From: Pycnococcus provasolii
Lineage: Eukaryota > Chlorophyta > Pseudoscourfieldiophyceae > Pseudoscourfieldiales > Pycnococcaceae
NCBI GenBank assembly: GCA_938743325.2
Contig: OW568880.1
Coordinates: 558,001-622,000, forward strand
Direction: 5' to 3'
Length of the DNA stretch: 64,000 nt
Shown one piece after another: positions 46,988-55,762 of the stretch. Below the pieces are notes generated by a model. The model saw nothing but the letters and a program-made list of their open reading frames with translations, was not told where the DNA came from and did no database searches. The translations under genes were made by a program, and so were the position numbers. Numbering within the stretch: position 1 is the first letter of the stretch; each line of letters starts with the position of its first letter.

Positions 46988-48487
46988 ATGGCGGGTGGTG
47001 CATCGGCAGCGTCAGCAGCAGTAGGTGGTGGTCGTGCAGCTGCTGGTGCTGGTGCTGGTGCTGGTGCAGCTGCTGGTGCTGGTGTCTCTGCGGCTGCGGC
47101 TTCACCGGGGGTTCTTCCGTCCCCGCACCCTCTGTCCCTGTACCACGTGTTCGGGCGCATCGGCGAGGGCACGTACGGCGTCGTGTACGTCGCGACGACC
47201 CTGTCATCAGCTTCCGGGGGGTCCGCGTCATCAGCTGCCGGTCACCCACCCCAGAAGAGAGCGGAACTTCTCGCAGGTGCTCGAGGCGCAGATAACGGCG
47301 CAGGCGGGTCGCTCTGTGCACTGCCGCACGTCGCGGACGAGGATGGGGCGGCGGAGGTGGGGCACCCACGCACGGGTGCTTCGTCAGCGGGCACGCAGAG
47401 GAAGCTCGCGCTCAAGCTGCTCAAACCCACGAAGGAGTTTGACGGCGTCAGCCCAACGGCGGTGCGCGAAATGGCTCTGCTGCGCGAGCTGAATCACCCG
47501 CACGTTCTTCGACTCGAGGCGGTGCACGTGCACGTGGAGGAGCACGTGCTGTGCATGGTATTCAACTACGCGGAGTACGACCTGTACGAGCTCATCAGAC
47601 ACCACCGCGAACGACTCGCGAAGAGCCCGATTTCCCTGCACACCGTTAAGAGTCTGCTGTGGCAGGTGCTGCAGGGCGTAGAGTACCTACACTCGCAGTG
47701 GGTGATCCACCGGGACCTCAAGCCGTCAAATATTCTCGTCACGTCGGAGAACGCTCTCGGCGGAGGAGGGATGGTGAAGATTGCGGACTTTGGGCTCGCG
47801 CGCATCTTTCAGGCGCCGCTCAGGCCGCTTCACGACAACGGGGTGGTGGTCACCATCTGGTACCGCGCTCCTGAATTGCTTCTCGGCGCCAGGCACTACA
47901 CACCTGCTCTCGATGTCTGGGCCGTGGGGTGCATCTTCGCGGAGCTCACAGCGTTGCGGCCGCTGTTCCAGGGCGACGAGGTGAGGCGCAGTGGCGCGCC
48001 GTTTCAGAAGGACCAGCTGATGCGCATATGCGAGCTTCTCGGCGCGCCGACGGAGGAAATTTGGCCCACGCTCGGGCACCTGCCTCATTGGGCGGCGAAC
48101 GACGAAAATGTTGTCGCCGCGGCATCCGAGGCGAGCAACTCGGCGCTTGCCGAGGCGCGTAAGCGCCGGCGTCTGAATGCCTCGACGCTGACACCCGGCG
48201 AGCCACCTCCCCTTCTTGCGGACGCTGCGGCGATGGGTCGCGGGTCCAGCGCTCACTACCTGCTGAGCAAGATGCTCACGTTCGATCCGAGCGCACGGCT
48301 AACGGCGCAGGGTGCTCTGAATGACACGTACTTCTCGCTCGAGCCAATTCCTGGTCGCAATGCGCTGCGTCCTCCGGAAGGCACCGGCGCGGCTGTTTCG
48401 TACCCGCCGCGGCGCGTGCACACGGAGGACCGCGGCATGCCCCAGAGCAGCGAGCCTGCACAGCAACAGCAGCGCGGGAACAAATGA
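46988..48487 (+). CDS. CDKE: CDK8/CDKE-type cyclin-dependent kinase
   Basis: A 499-residue kinase that would act in the Mediator kinase module with cyclin C. Visible elements are an Ala/Gly-rich N-terminus, the Gly loop GRIGEGTYGVVYV (56-68), the catalytic Lys in ALKLL (143), SPTAVREMALLREL in place of PSTAIRE, EYDLYELIRHHR, IHRDLKPSN, KIADFGLAR, NGVVVTIWYRAPELLLG and VGCIFAELTALRPLFQG. The SPTA-[IV]-RE helix and the VTIWYRAPELLLG segment resemble plant CDKE. An unusual insert of about 65 residues (Ala, Gly, Ser rich) lies between beta strands 2 and 3. A second low-complexity insert follows PHWAANDEN. A TTAGGG array precedes the start. Confidence 0.92.
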   Translation: MAGGASAASAAVGGGRAAAGAGAGAGAAAGAGVSAAAASPGVLPSPHPLSLYHVFGRIGEGTYGVVYVATTLSSASGGSASSAAGHPPQKRAELLAGARGADNGAGGSLCALPHVADEDGAAEVGHPRTGASSAGTQRKLALKLLKPTKEFDGVSPTAVREMALLRELNHPHVLRLEAVHVHVEEHVLCMVFNYAEYDLYELIRHHRERLAKSPISLHTVKSLLWQVLQGVEYLHSQWVIHRDLKPSNILVTSENALGGGGMVKIADFGLARIFQAPLRPLHDNGVVVTIWYRAPELLLGARHYTPALDVWAVGCIFAELTALRPLFQGDEVRRSGAPFQKDQLMRICELLGAPTEEIWPTLGHLPHWAANDENVVAAASEASNSALAEARKRRRLNASTLTPGEPPPLLADAAAMGRGSSAHYLLSKMLTFDPSARLTAQGALNDTYFSLEPIPGRNALRPPEGTGAAVSYPPRRVHTEDRGMPQSSEPAQQQQRGNK

Positions 48488-48589
48488 GTTGACTGTATGT
48501 AACCTTCCTGTAAAATGTACTTGTTTGTTTTTGTTGCATTTGGCATGGAAATCACCGGCGCCACGTGCAAACGCGCAGTTTGTATAGCG

Positions 48590-48680
48590 CCGTGGGAATG
48601 GGCTGAATGGTTTGGACGACCGCTATCGTAGACAAAGCGAAGTACAGTACAGTACAGTGCTATTCTGAATGAGTGATCTT
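48590..48680 (+). repeat. Dispersed GAATGGGCTGAATGG-type repeat copy
   Basis: Shares GAATGGGCTGAATGG, GGACGACCG and a CTGAATGAG ending with about 60068-60150. The reverse complement of about 13095-13190 has similar words. Confidence 0.5.
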
Positions 48681-48684
48681 AGCG

Positions 48685-49140
48685 TTACTCGTCTTTTTGT
48701 TGTTGCTGTGCTTCTTTGAGCCTTTTATCCAAGTCCGCAATTGTCCTTCGTGCGGTGGCCGCAAAGCTTTCGAGCGTGTTGTCCTTCTCCTCTAGTGCTC
48801 TTTCGAGCTTGAAGACTTCCTTTTCCGCTTCGTCGAGTCTTCTCTTTCTCATGTCGCTCGTGTCAACAGCTTTCGCGAGTTGTTCTTGCGCGTCTCTCAT
48901 ATCGTTTCTCGTTTCTTTTAGTCTCTGTTCTAGCGTATCTTTTTCTGCCTGCAGGGTGGTAACTTGTCTCTCGAGTTTTCGTTCGTTCTCCGACGGTCCG
49001 AAGATCGCGAGCCTGACCGTCGGAGAACTACGACGGGACAAGACGGGACGAGAAGACGACCTATGAACACCACCACAAAATCCCCTATAAGAATTATTCA
49101 TAGGAATGAATCGCCGGGCACAACTTCGAGGAGTCGCCAT
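48685..49140 (-). CDS. Short coiled-coil protein, possibly organellar
   Basis: About 151 residues from the Met at 49140 (MATPRSCARRF). The frame stays open to 49227 with a Met-rich, unlikely extension. The N-terminal about 45 residues are Arg/Ser-rich and look like an organellar presequence. Residues about 50-150 are a nearly continuous heptad-patterned coiled coil (Leu/Glu/Lys/Arg), ending KEAQQQQKDE. No family was recognised. Confidence 0.55.
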   Translation of the reverse strand: MATPRSCARRFIPMNNSYRGFCGGVHRSSSRPVLSRRSSPTVRLAIFGPSENERKLERQVTTLQAEKDTLEQRLKETRNDMRDAQEQLAKAVDTSDMRKRRLDEAEKEVFKLERALEEKDNTLESFAATARRTIADLDKRLKEAQQQQKDE

Positions 49141-49396
49141 CATCACTGCCATCATCACTGCCATGACTGTTTGCAAACCTTCCAAAGAAGAACAATCTAA
49201 ACAGGGCCGGAACAGATCCCAAATCAAATCATACCGTGGGGAGGGAGGAGGACGAAAAATCTAAAATCTTTTTGCAAATCTGTTTTCCATCTTTTGTTTC
49301 GGGGTTTCAGAACATCTCGCCCCTCCTCTCCCCTCCTCTCCCCGACGTTGTATTTGGTATTTTACAAGGGACAGGTTAGTAGTTCCTTTCATCTTC

Positions 49397-50025
49397 ATGT
49401 CTCCTTTGAGTTCGCCTCGGTTCGGCCCGCGTGCCCTTGGTTCGCGCTCCTCCACGGCCACGGACTCGGACTTGTCTGCCTCGTCCTCGTACGCATCCAA
49501 CAAGACGGTGTTCGGCGCCATACTGCGCAACGAGCTGCCGGCCACAATCCTATACGAGGATGAGCGCGTTCTATGCTTCCGCGACATTCGACCCGTCAGC
49601 AAGCACCACTCGTTAGTTATTCCGAAAAGACACATCGCTCACAGTGGAGCGCTGACGCGTGACGACCGCGTAAGTCTACCTTCTAGCCATCTGCGGCGGA
49701 TAAGCAACACACACTATGGATAACAACCTAACAACACACGTCTACCTTTAAATAAAATAAACAGGACTTGGTTCAGCATATGGAAAATGTCGCATGCAAC
49801 GCCGTTAAGGTCGACTTTCCAAACTTAAACGTGGAGGAGTGCAGACAAACAAACGAGCTGTCGCTGGGCTTTCACCGATGGCCGTGCTTGTCCGTGCACC
49901 ACTTGCACTTGCACACAATCTACCCCATGCCGTGCCAGCACTGGTGGTATCGTGTCATACACCCACGTGAGTACAGCTGGTGGTATCGACCGAGCACTGA
50001 CTTCACCGAGACAAAAACGAAATGA
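49397..50025 (+). CDS. HIT-domain protein, HINT3-like, two exons
   Basis: Exon 1 is 49397-49669 and exon 2 is 49765-50025. The 95-bp intron starts GTAAGT and ends ACAG. Splicing joins TRDDR to DLVQHMENV. The protein of about 177 residues has an N-terminal Ser-rich leader, a HIT fold core (FRDIRPVSKHHSLVIPKRHI) and the catalytic triad as SVHHLHLHTI. The preceding LSLGFHRWP resembles the GFH-x-PP stretch of HINT3-type proteins, which hydrolyse adenylyl-phosphoramidates. A Trp/Tyr-rich C-terminus follows. It is independent of the metabolic cluster by content. Confidence 0.85.
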
Positions 50026-50090
50026 GACCACTTGTATTTTCATCAATAAATCTTTTATACAGTATATGTACAGACAGTTCAGATACATAA

Positions 50091-51293
50091 TCACACCGCG
50101 GTGCTTGCTTGGCGGAGCACGTTATCCCAAACGCGCAGAAAGTTGCCTCCGATGACAAGGGCAACGTCGCTAGGTGAAAAGCGCTCGAGCAGCGCGTCGA
50201 CGAGCACTGGGTACGCATCCACTCCCGTGTGAAGGCCATGAACTCCCTTTGGGATGCCGTCGTAGTCGCTGCCCAAGCCAACGTGCCTGATACCAAGATG
50301 ACGGGCTAGGAAGGAGATGTGCTCAACCACCGCGAGTACGCTGTCGCCGCAGAGAAATGGCGGGTGGAAGGGAACCATGACGAGGCCGCCATTCGCACGA
50401 ACGAGAGGGAGCAAGTTAGACGGCACGTTGCGCGGATGCTCGCACAGCTCATAGGCTCCTGAGTGAGAGAAGATGACGGGGGCGCGGCTGAGCCGAAGAA
50501 CGTCAGCCGCGGCGGCGACACTCGCATGCGAGAGGTCAACGACGAGTCCCAGGTCATTCAGCAGCAGTAGCACCTCGGGCCTGTGCAGGCCGCGGCTACC
50601 GTCACCACCATCGCTTTTCGCAGGTTGAGCATCAGCGCAGCAGCTATCCGTCACGGCGGTGTGGCAGTTGTGATTGAGTGTGATGACGCGTGCGCCAAGT
50701 CGTCGTGCATTTCGAATGGACTCTTCCACGGGCGTTCGCGTCTCATCTTCAAATGCGTGCAGACCCTCAACGCCCATGACGAGCGCGACGCGCCTGGTCG
50801 CGTGCGCCAGTCTGACGTCGCTAGCTGTTTTCGCGATGACGACGTTCTCATCATCCGCGTCTGCGATGTCGCGCACGAGCTGCATCATAGCGTGCGTTTC
50901 CTTGATGGACGCATTGCCGCACGGAACGTACGCAGCCATGACCATGGACGCCACGCGCCCCGCACGCATGCGCGGCATGTCAACGTGCGTTCCCAGTGCG
51001 GAGGTATTTAGTTTGAATTTCGACACGTCGCCTGCAAGTTTCTCCGCGATGGCCATGGGTACGTCCGCGTGCGCGTCGACGAGCGGGTATGTCGCCAGAA
51101 GGTGGTGTGCACTATATGGCAACCTTCTCCATGTGTGAATTAGGGCGTCCAACCCAGTCAACTCGGTGGCGACGTACACGGCGACGCACGTGACGAACAC
51201 GCTCTTTGTGAGGAGTCCGAACCACCACCGCTTGGTGCGCGCGAGTGCGTCCTCCTGCGCGTGATTCGACGCGCCATTAGCGTTCGACGCCAT
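50091..51293 (-). CDS. Membrane dipeptidase (peptidase family M19)
   Basis: A 400-residue protein from the Met at 51293 (MASNANGASNH). The frame extends upstream to 51428 through telomere-like sequence, which I reject. An N-terminal membrane anchor (about 30-48) suggests a type II ectoenzyme. M19 zinc ligands are present in order: His-x-Asp in LVDAHADVP, Glu in GVEGLHAFED, His in DLSHAS and His in FSHSGAYELCEHPRNV, then GSDYDGIPKGV. Family members hydrolyse dipeptides, leukotriene D4 and cystinyl-bis-glycine. It could help scavenge nitrogen from peptides, but there is no tight link to the cluster. It diverges from QSOX across 183 bp containing telomere-like units. Confidence 0.9.
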   Translation of the reverse strand: MASNANGASNHAQEDALARTKRWWFGLLTKSVFVTCVAVYVATELTGLDALIHTWRRLPYSAHHLLATYPLVDAHADVPMAIAEKLAGDVSKFKLNTSALGTHVDMPRMRAGRVASMVMAAYVPCGNASIKETHAMMQLVRDIADADDENVVIAKTASDVRLAHATRRVALVMGVEGLHAFEDETRTPVEESIRNARRLGARVITLNHNCHTAVTDSCCADAQPAKSDGGDGSRGLHRPEVLLLLNDLGLVVDLSHASVAAAADVLRLSRAPVIFSHSGAYELCEHPRNVPSNLLPLVRANGGLVMVPFHPPFLCGDSVLAVVEHISFLARHLGIRHVGLGSDYDGIPKGVHGLHTGVDAYPVLVDALLERFSPSDVALVIGGNFLRVWDNVLRQASTAV

Positions 51294-51335
51294 GACGGCT
51301 AAGGTGATCAAATATGAGGAGCCACGAGGAGCCGA

Positions 51336-51398
51336 TAACCCTAACCCTAATCCTTTCCAGCTATTATTAGTTAGGGTTTCCAAGGAAGTTAGGGTTAC
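51336..51398. repeat. Short telomere-like units in a divergent promoter
   Basis: CCCTAACCCTAAT (about 51338-51350) is followed by TTAGGG singletons in the opposite orientation (about 51371 and 51390), all between the dipeptidase and QSOX starts. Confidence 0.75.
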
Positions 51399-51476
51399 GC
51401 GACTAATATTCCCCTCGGAGCCCTCCAAGGTCCTTCCTTCCGTTCGGCGCCCCTACACCATAGGTAACCTCGGAGG

Positions 51477-53348
51477 ATGTTCCCAATGGACTCGCCCGTG
51501 GTCGTGACTCCTCCCATGCCCATGACAACTTCCATGCCGTCATCGAGCTTGCTTAGGCTTAGGCTTAGGGCAGTTCCCCTTGGTGCGGTATTTCTTTTTT
51601 GTGCGGTCATGTTGTTTGGTCTCGGTCCAGGAGGAGGAGGAGGAGCATCTATCGGGATGGGGGATGGGATCGGGATGGTGGGAGCCGCCGCGACGCGTCT
51701 CGGACCCATGGGAGGTGGTGGTGGTGGTGGTCACTCCAAAGAAGTGGATGCCGATGGCATGCCGCTTGCTGCGCACGCAGCGCTACAGGCTGCAGAAGCG
51801 ACGTTCGAGGCGGTGCTTGTGTCGCTGACGAAAGGAACTGACGACTCGGAAGAAGAAGGACCGCACGTACTCATGGAATTGTACGCGTCGTGGTGCCCGC
51901 ACTGCAGACACTACGCGCCGGAGTACGACGTCATCGCGAGAGCCATGAACTTCAACATCGACAGCGCAAAGAGAGTGCACGTCCTGCGCGTCGACTGCGC
52001 GCACAACAACGCGCTGTGCGAGAAATACGAAATCTCTGGATACCCTTCGATCGTATTCGGAACCGTAAGCGCCGTCAAACGCGTGGGGATGGGCGAGGTG
52101 AGATTCTCGCAGCAAAAAGACGCCATACTCGTCAAGGAACGCAAGCCAGGTGCAGTCATCAAGTTCGTCAACGGAAAACTTGGAACGGCGTTTTCAGAAG
52201 AGACGGCACACTCTGCCACCTCGTCAACAGCCGCACCCACGCCGCGTGCCGTCACGCTCAGAGGCGGTGGGGAAGCGCAAGGCATACCAACCACGCAAAC
52301 GATGTCCGTTGCTCTGCGAAGACAGGCGGCTGATACGCGAGACGCAGAACTGGCTACCGTGATGCTGTCTTCGCTCATCTTCGGGCATACCGCGGCGTCC
52401 GCATCAAAGCTCCCGCCGCTACCAGCCGCAAATAGACAACCTCTTCTCAAGTGGTACGGCGTTCTTGCTAGACACCACCCTGTCACGGCGTGCCGGTCGG
52501 GTGCTAAGAGTGTCGTGAACGCAATCTACACGCACTGGGTCGACGGACAGGAAGGACGGCCAGATCACCTCGCGGCGGTGCCGGTGTGCGGCGCAGGAGG
52601 CGCGAAGATGCCAGAGCATCACAGCCAATTCCCCGACGATGCATGGCAGGACTGCCGAGGCACGACGGAGGGTGGGCGAGGATTCACGTGCGGGCTCTGG
52701 CAGCTCTTCCACGCCGTCGCCGTGGATGCCGCCGTGAAGCAGTTGGACGACGGCAAGGCGCTCATGGAGGCTCTGGACGCGTACGTGCGCAACTTCTTCG
52801 GATGCCAGGTTTGCCGCGACCACTTCCTCACGCTGATCGCGAGCGCGCAGGTGCGCACGGCGCGCGATTTCGCACTGTGGCTGTGGCGCTCGCACAACGT
52901 CGTGAATGATCGTCTGGCTGCAGAGGAGGCTGAGGGCGGCGACGGCGACCCATCATTCCCGAAGGTGACGTGGCCTGGGCGCATGCAGTGTCCCGCGTGC
53001 TACAAGGATGACACGTGGAACGAGGACGCCGTGCTTGCATTCCTCATCCGGTACTACGCGGGAGCAGCCGAGGCTGATCCATCCACAACGATCAAGTCAC
53101 CGTCTCCTTCGGCGCGTGCGGCATTCTCTGACTACGGCGGCGGCGGCGGCGGCCGTAGCGATAGCCTCGCCGACGGCACCTCGAACCACGCCGTGTACGT
53201 GGGTGGATCGGTGCTCGTCGCGATCGGGCTCGTGGCGTGGTGCGTGCGCACACGAGGCCCGACAAGAGCGCGCGCATGGACGAAGCACCGTCTGAGCCTG
53301 TTGCCATCTTCGTACCATGTTGGCGTTGGTCTCGCCAAGGCTCTGTAA
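51477..53348 (+). CDS. QSOX: Quiescin sulfhydryl oxidase (QSOX)
   Basis: Introduces disulfides into secretory proteins and passes electrons through FAD to oxygen. The 623-residue protein has a signal anchor (about 32-50) and a Gly-rich spacer. A thioredoxin domain carries the CxxC as YASWCPHCRHY (Cys140, Cys143), with Pro-His in place of the common Gly-His. A linker helix region leads to the Erv/ALR domain with GFTCGLWQLFH, the proximal CxxC in FFGCQVCRDHF (Cys443, Cys446), WLWRSHNVVNDRL and the CPAC pair (505-508). A C-terminal membrane helix (about 577-596) completes the metazoan/plant QSOX layout. Met4 is an alternative start. Confidence 0.92.
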   Translation: MFPMDSPVVVTPPMPMTTSMPSSSLLRLRLRAVPLGAVFLFCAVMLFGLGPGGGGGASIGMGDGIGMVGAAATRLGPMGGGGGGGHSKEVDADGMPLAAHAALQAAEATFEAVLVSLTKGTDDSEEEGPHVLMELYASWCPHCRHYAPEYDVIARAMNFNIDSAKRVHVLRVDCAHNNALCEKYEISGYPSIVFGTVSAVKRVGMGEVRFSQQKDAILVKERKPGAVIKFVNGKLGTAFSEETAHSATSSTAAPTPRAVTLRGGGEAQGIPTTQTMSVALRRQAADTRDAELATVMLSSLIFGHTAASASKLPPLPAANRQPLLKWYGVLARHHPVTACRSGAKSVVNAIYTHWVDGQEGRPDHLAAVPVCGAGGAKMPEHHSQFPDDAWQDCRGTTEGGRGFTCGLWQLFHAVAVDAAVKQLDDGKALMEALDAYVRNFFGCQVCRDHFLTLIASAQVRTARDFALWLWRSHNVVNDRLAAEEAEGGDGDPSFPKVTWPGRMQCPACYKDDTWNEDAVLAFLIRYYAGAAEADPSTTIKSPSPSARAAFSDYGGGGGGRSDSLADGTSNHAVYVGGSVLVAIGLVAWCVRTRGPTRARAWTKHRLSLLPSSYHVGVGLAKAL

Positions 53349-53535
53349 CACTTACTCGAATTGTTTTCTAAGTCAGTACGATAGTACTAACTTACATACC
53401 CGGGTGTGGTGGATAGTTCTACCATAAATTTCCGGCTGCAGGGTGGGTATTGTAGGTCGGGAAAGTGATCTCAGTTTTCGTCCCCCGGACGGCCAGCCTG
53501 ACCGCCTTCTTGTATAGTACTAGTTCTCTACTGTA

Positions 53536-53745
53536 GTTCTATCCCGAGAAAAACTCTGGAATACACAAGGTTTGCACAGGTGAACGGCGGCCTTAACGAC
53601 GTCAGTTCGGTGTTCTGAGACTTGCAAATGAAAGCCCTAACTAAACTACACATGCAACTCTTTTTCGAATTCACCAACGAACACCCACCCGGTCCACAGG
53701 CATCCCCCATGACGTTCACAATTTTCACCCATTTTTTTCAAATCA
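53536..53745. repeat. Left terminal inverted repeat of Tc1/mariner-like element (210 bp)
   Basis: Exact reverse complement of 55539-55748 by direct comparison. It is preceded by TA at 53534-53535, the expected target duplication. The stop codon of the transposase lies at its inner edge. Confidence 0.95.
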
Positions 53746-55539
53746 CTCGTCGTCATCACCAATGAAGAAATCGTTTTCTTCGGTGTCATATGACTCGTCC
53801 AGAAACGCGAGCATAGCAGCCGCACCTTCTTCAGCCTCGTCGTCGCTTACGTCCGGCGTCAGCGTCATAAGCGCCTCGCGTTCTTCCGCACTCAAGCGCG
53901 CATCATGCGGCGCTGATGACGGCGGCGGAGGAGGCGGCGGAGGAGGAGGAGGCGGCGGCGGCGGCGGCTGAGGCTGAGGCGGCGGCGGAGGTGGTGGCAC
54001 ACTGCTTGGCGGCACACTGCTTGGCACACTGCTTGGCGGCACACTGCTTGGCGGCGGCGGCGGCGGTTGAAGCTGAGTGGTGGTCGTTCCGGCAACGTCG
54101 CTCGGTGCTGGTGGTGGCGGAGCATGCACGTTGTACAGCACGCGGGAAAACGCGCGCTGAAGGATGTTTGGCATCGGCGCGGACTCACCAAGTCGTTGGC
54201 GTGTCTTCAGCATTTTCTCACCCACCGGTGAAGAGAGCCACCGTCGTAACGCGTCGGATCCGCAGACTCGTCGGTGATACCAATGGCGGAATAACCGCGC
54301 AGTCTTCTTCGGGCGCGATTGAAGCTCGTGGAGGGCTTGGTCGAGCGCGACGAGTGCCTCTTCGCGCGTGCGCACGCCGTGGATAACCTGCCCGTACGCG
54401 TCTTTCGGCCGCCCTCGTGGCGTCCAACGGAGCAAATATCGTTGCAGCCATCCGTTGAATAGTTCAATCGGATTGAACTCGGCTCCCTTGGCAGGTAGTA
54501 GGTCGACGCCGATGCCGCGTTCCAGAAACGCCGCGCGCACTTGCGGATTGTAATGCATCTTCTTTGGGTTCCAAGCTCTACCTGAGCGTCCAAGTCGGTC
54601 CCACAAGTGCACGGTTCCAGCCGGTAAGCGATCCACGAGCGGGCCGCCGCCGATATGGCGGTGCGTGACGGCTTGGGTGCCTGTCGTGTACGCCACGACT
54701 TCGGCGTCCGTCGTCGACGACGGGAACACTGCCACTTTCACACACCCACGGCATCCAATCGTCGCGTGTAAGTTGAGGTATCCCGCACCCTTCTTATGCG
54801 CCTCCTCCATGAACGTCTCCCTATCGTTGTAGACGACGTCTGCCGCCAAGCCGTAGTATAATGGCGTCTGGTCCGTGTAATACAAGTGCTTGTACTCGAT
54901 GCGAAAGGCCAATCTCCTTTTTTGCTTTGGATGCCAACCGAGCATGTACAGCATGCCATCCCTCCATCCCATGTGTGTGTACCAAAGTCGTTTCTCGAAA
55001 TAGCAGTACCGGTTCGTCCCTCGAATCGTGAACCCATGTTCGCGGAGTACGCGGCCGATGAGCTGTGTGCCGCGCCATCCCCGTCCTAGTGGAACACCCA
55101 TACGCCGGAGGCGTTTCGACAAGTCCTTGTGCCTTGACCGAGGGTCCACGCGTTTCGCGTCACAGATTATTTCCACGTGGGCCGGGGTCAAGCCGTACGG
55201 TCGGCCGACGTGACCTCCCGTCAACCTGCTATCGCCGTTAAGGCGCCTAGAGACCGTGGCCTGACCGATGCCAAACGCGATGGCAAGGTCCCACTGGTCG
55301 AGCTCTTGATGGCGCTTCAACATCTCGTTCATCTGCTTTATGTGACGGTCGTTAAGGTTCGTGACGCCCTTGCGGTCCATTACTGGGGGTGATGTTGGCA
55401 ACGCGCGGCGCTCAGCAACTTCTTTGCGCTTCTTGGCATTACGCTGGGCGTATTGCTTGAGTCTATCCTCACGTTGGCGCTTCTTGGCGCTCTGCCGCAC
55501 CACAGATGGATTGTTCGCATCCCCCTTGACGAAGGGCAT
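53743..55539 (-). CDS. Tc1/mariner-like DDE transposase
   Basis: The 598-residue protein starts at the Met at 55539 (MPFVKGDANN) at the inner edge of the right TIR and stops at the inner edge of the left TIR. The basic N-terminus leads to a helix-turn-helix (DQWDLAIAFGIGQATVSRRL, 81-100), a second DNA-binding segment and GRPYGLTP. The DDE_3-type catalytic core has Asp223 (YYTDQTPLY), Asp314 (HLWDRLG) and Glu359 (GAEFNPIELFNGWL). Forty-four residues separate the second Asp from Glu, more than the classical 34. After the core comes a long Pro/Ser tract (about 474-545) and an acidic C-terminal tail (FFIGDDDE), both unusual for the family. A longer frame opens at 55662 but begins inside the TIR. 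Confidence 0.92.
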   Translation of the reverse strand: MPFVKGDANNPSVVRQSAKKRQREDRLKQYAQRNAKKRKEVAERRALPTSPPVMDRKGVTNLNDRHIKQMNEMLKRHQELDQWDLAIAFGIGQATVSRRLNGDSRLTGGHVGRPYGLTPAHVEIICDAKRVDPRSRHKDLSKRLRRMGVPLGRGWRGTQLIGRVLREHGFTIRGTNRYCYFEKRLWYTHMGWRDGMLYMLGWHPKQKRRLAFRIEYKHLYYTDQTPLYYGLAADVVYNDRETFMEEAHKKGAGYLNLHATIGCRGCVKVAVFPSSTTDAEVVAYTTGTQAVTHRHIGGGPLVDRLPAGTVHLWDRLGRSGRAWNPKKMHYNPQVRAAFLERGIGVDLLPAKGAEFNPIELFNGWLQRYLLRWTPRGRPKDAYGQVIHGVRTREEALVALDQALHELQSRPKKTARLFRHWYHRRVCGSDALRRWLSSPVGEKMLKTRQRLGESAPMPNILQRAFSRVLYNVHAPPPPAPSDVAGTTTTQLQPPPPPPSSVPPSSVPSSVPPSSVPPPPPPPQPQPPPPPPPPPPPPPPPPSSAPHDARLSAEEREALMTLTPDVSDDEAEEGAAAMLAFLDESYDTEENDFFIGDDDE

Positions 55540-55748
55540 GATTTGAAAAAAATGGGTGAAAATTGTGAACGTCATGGGGGATGCCTGTGGACCGGGTGGG
55601 TGTTCGTTGGTGAATTCGAAAAAGAGTTGCATGTGTAGTTTAGTTAGGGCTTTCATTTGCAAGTCTCAGAACACCGAACTGACGTCGTTAAGGCCGCCGT
55701 TCACCTGTGCAAACCTTGTGTATTCCAGAGTTTTTCTCGGGATAGAAC
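55539..55748. repeat. Right terminal inverted repeat (210 bp)
   Basis: Exact inverse of 53536-53745, followed by TA at 55749-55750. It contains an ATG at 55556 in frame with the downstream TIR-like gene. Confidence 0.95.
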
Positions 55749-55762
55749 TATTGATCTCAGAC

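Larger units (their letters stand above)
53536..55748 (-). mobile_element. Tc1/mariner-superfamily DNA transposon with 210-bp perfect TIRs
   Basis: A 2,213-bp element flanked by TA on both sides (53534-53535 and 55749-55750), with identical 210-bp inverted termini and one intact transposase gene between them. Perfect TIRs and an uninterrupted transposase frame indicate a recent, possibly still active insertion. It sits 12 bp upstream of the start codon of the double TIR-like gene. Confidence 0.95.

Noticed and set aside
55556-55762. 69-residue N-terminal extension as the normal start of the TIR-like protein
   Set aside because: It is encoded by the transposon TIR, and the same peptide is encoded at the other end of the element. 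MGAGASS at 55763 is the natural start.
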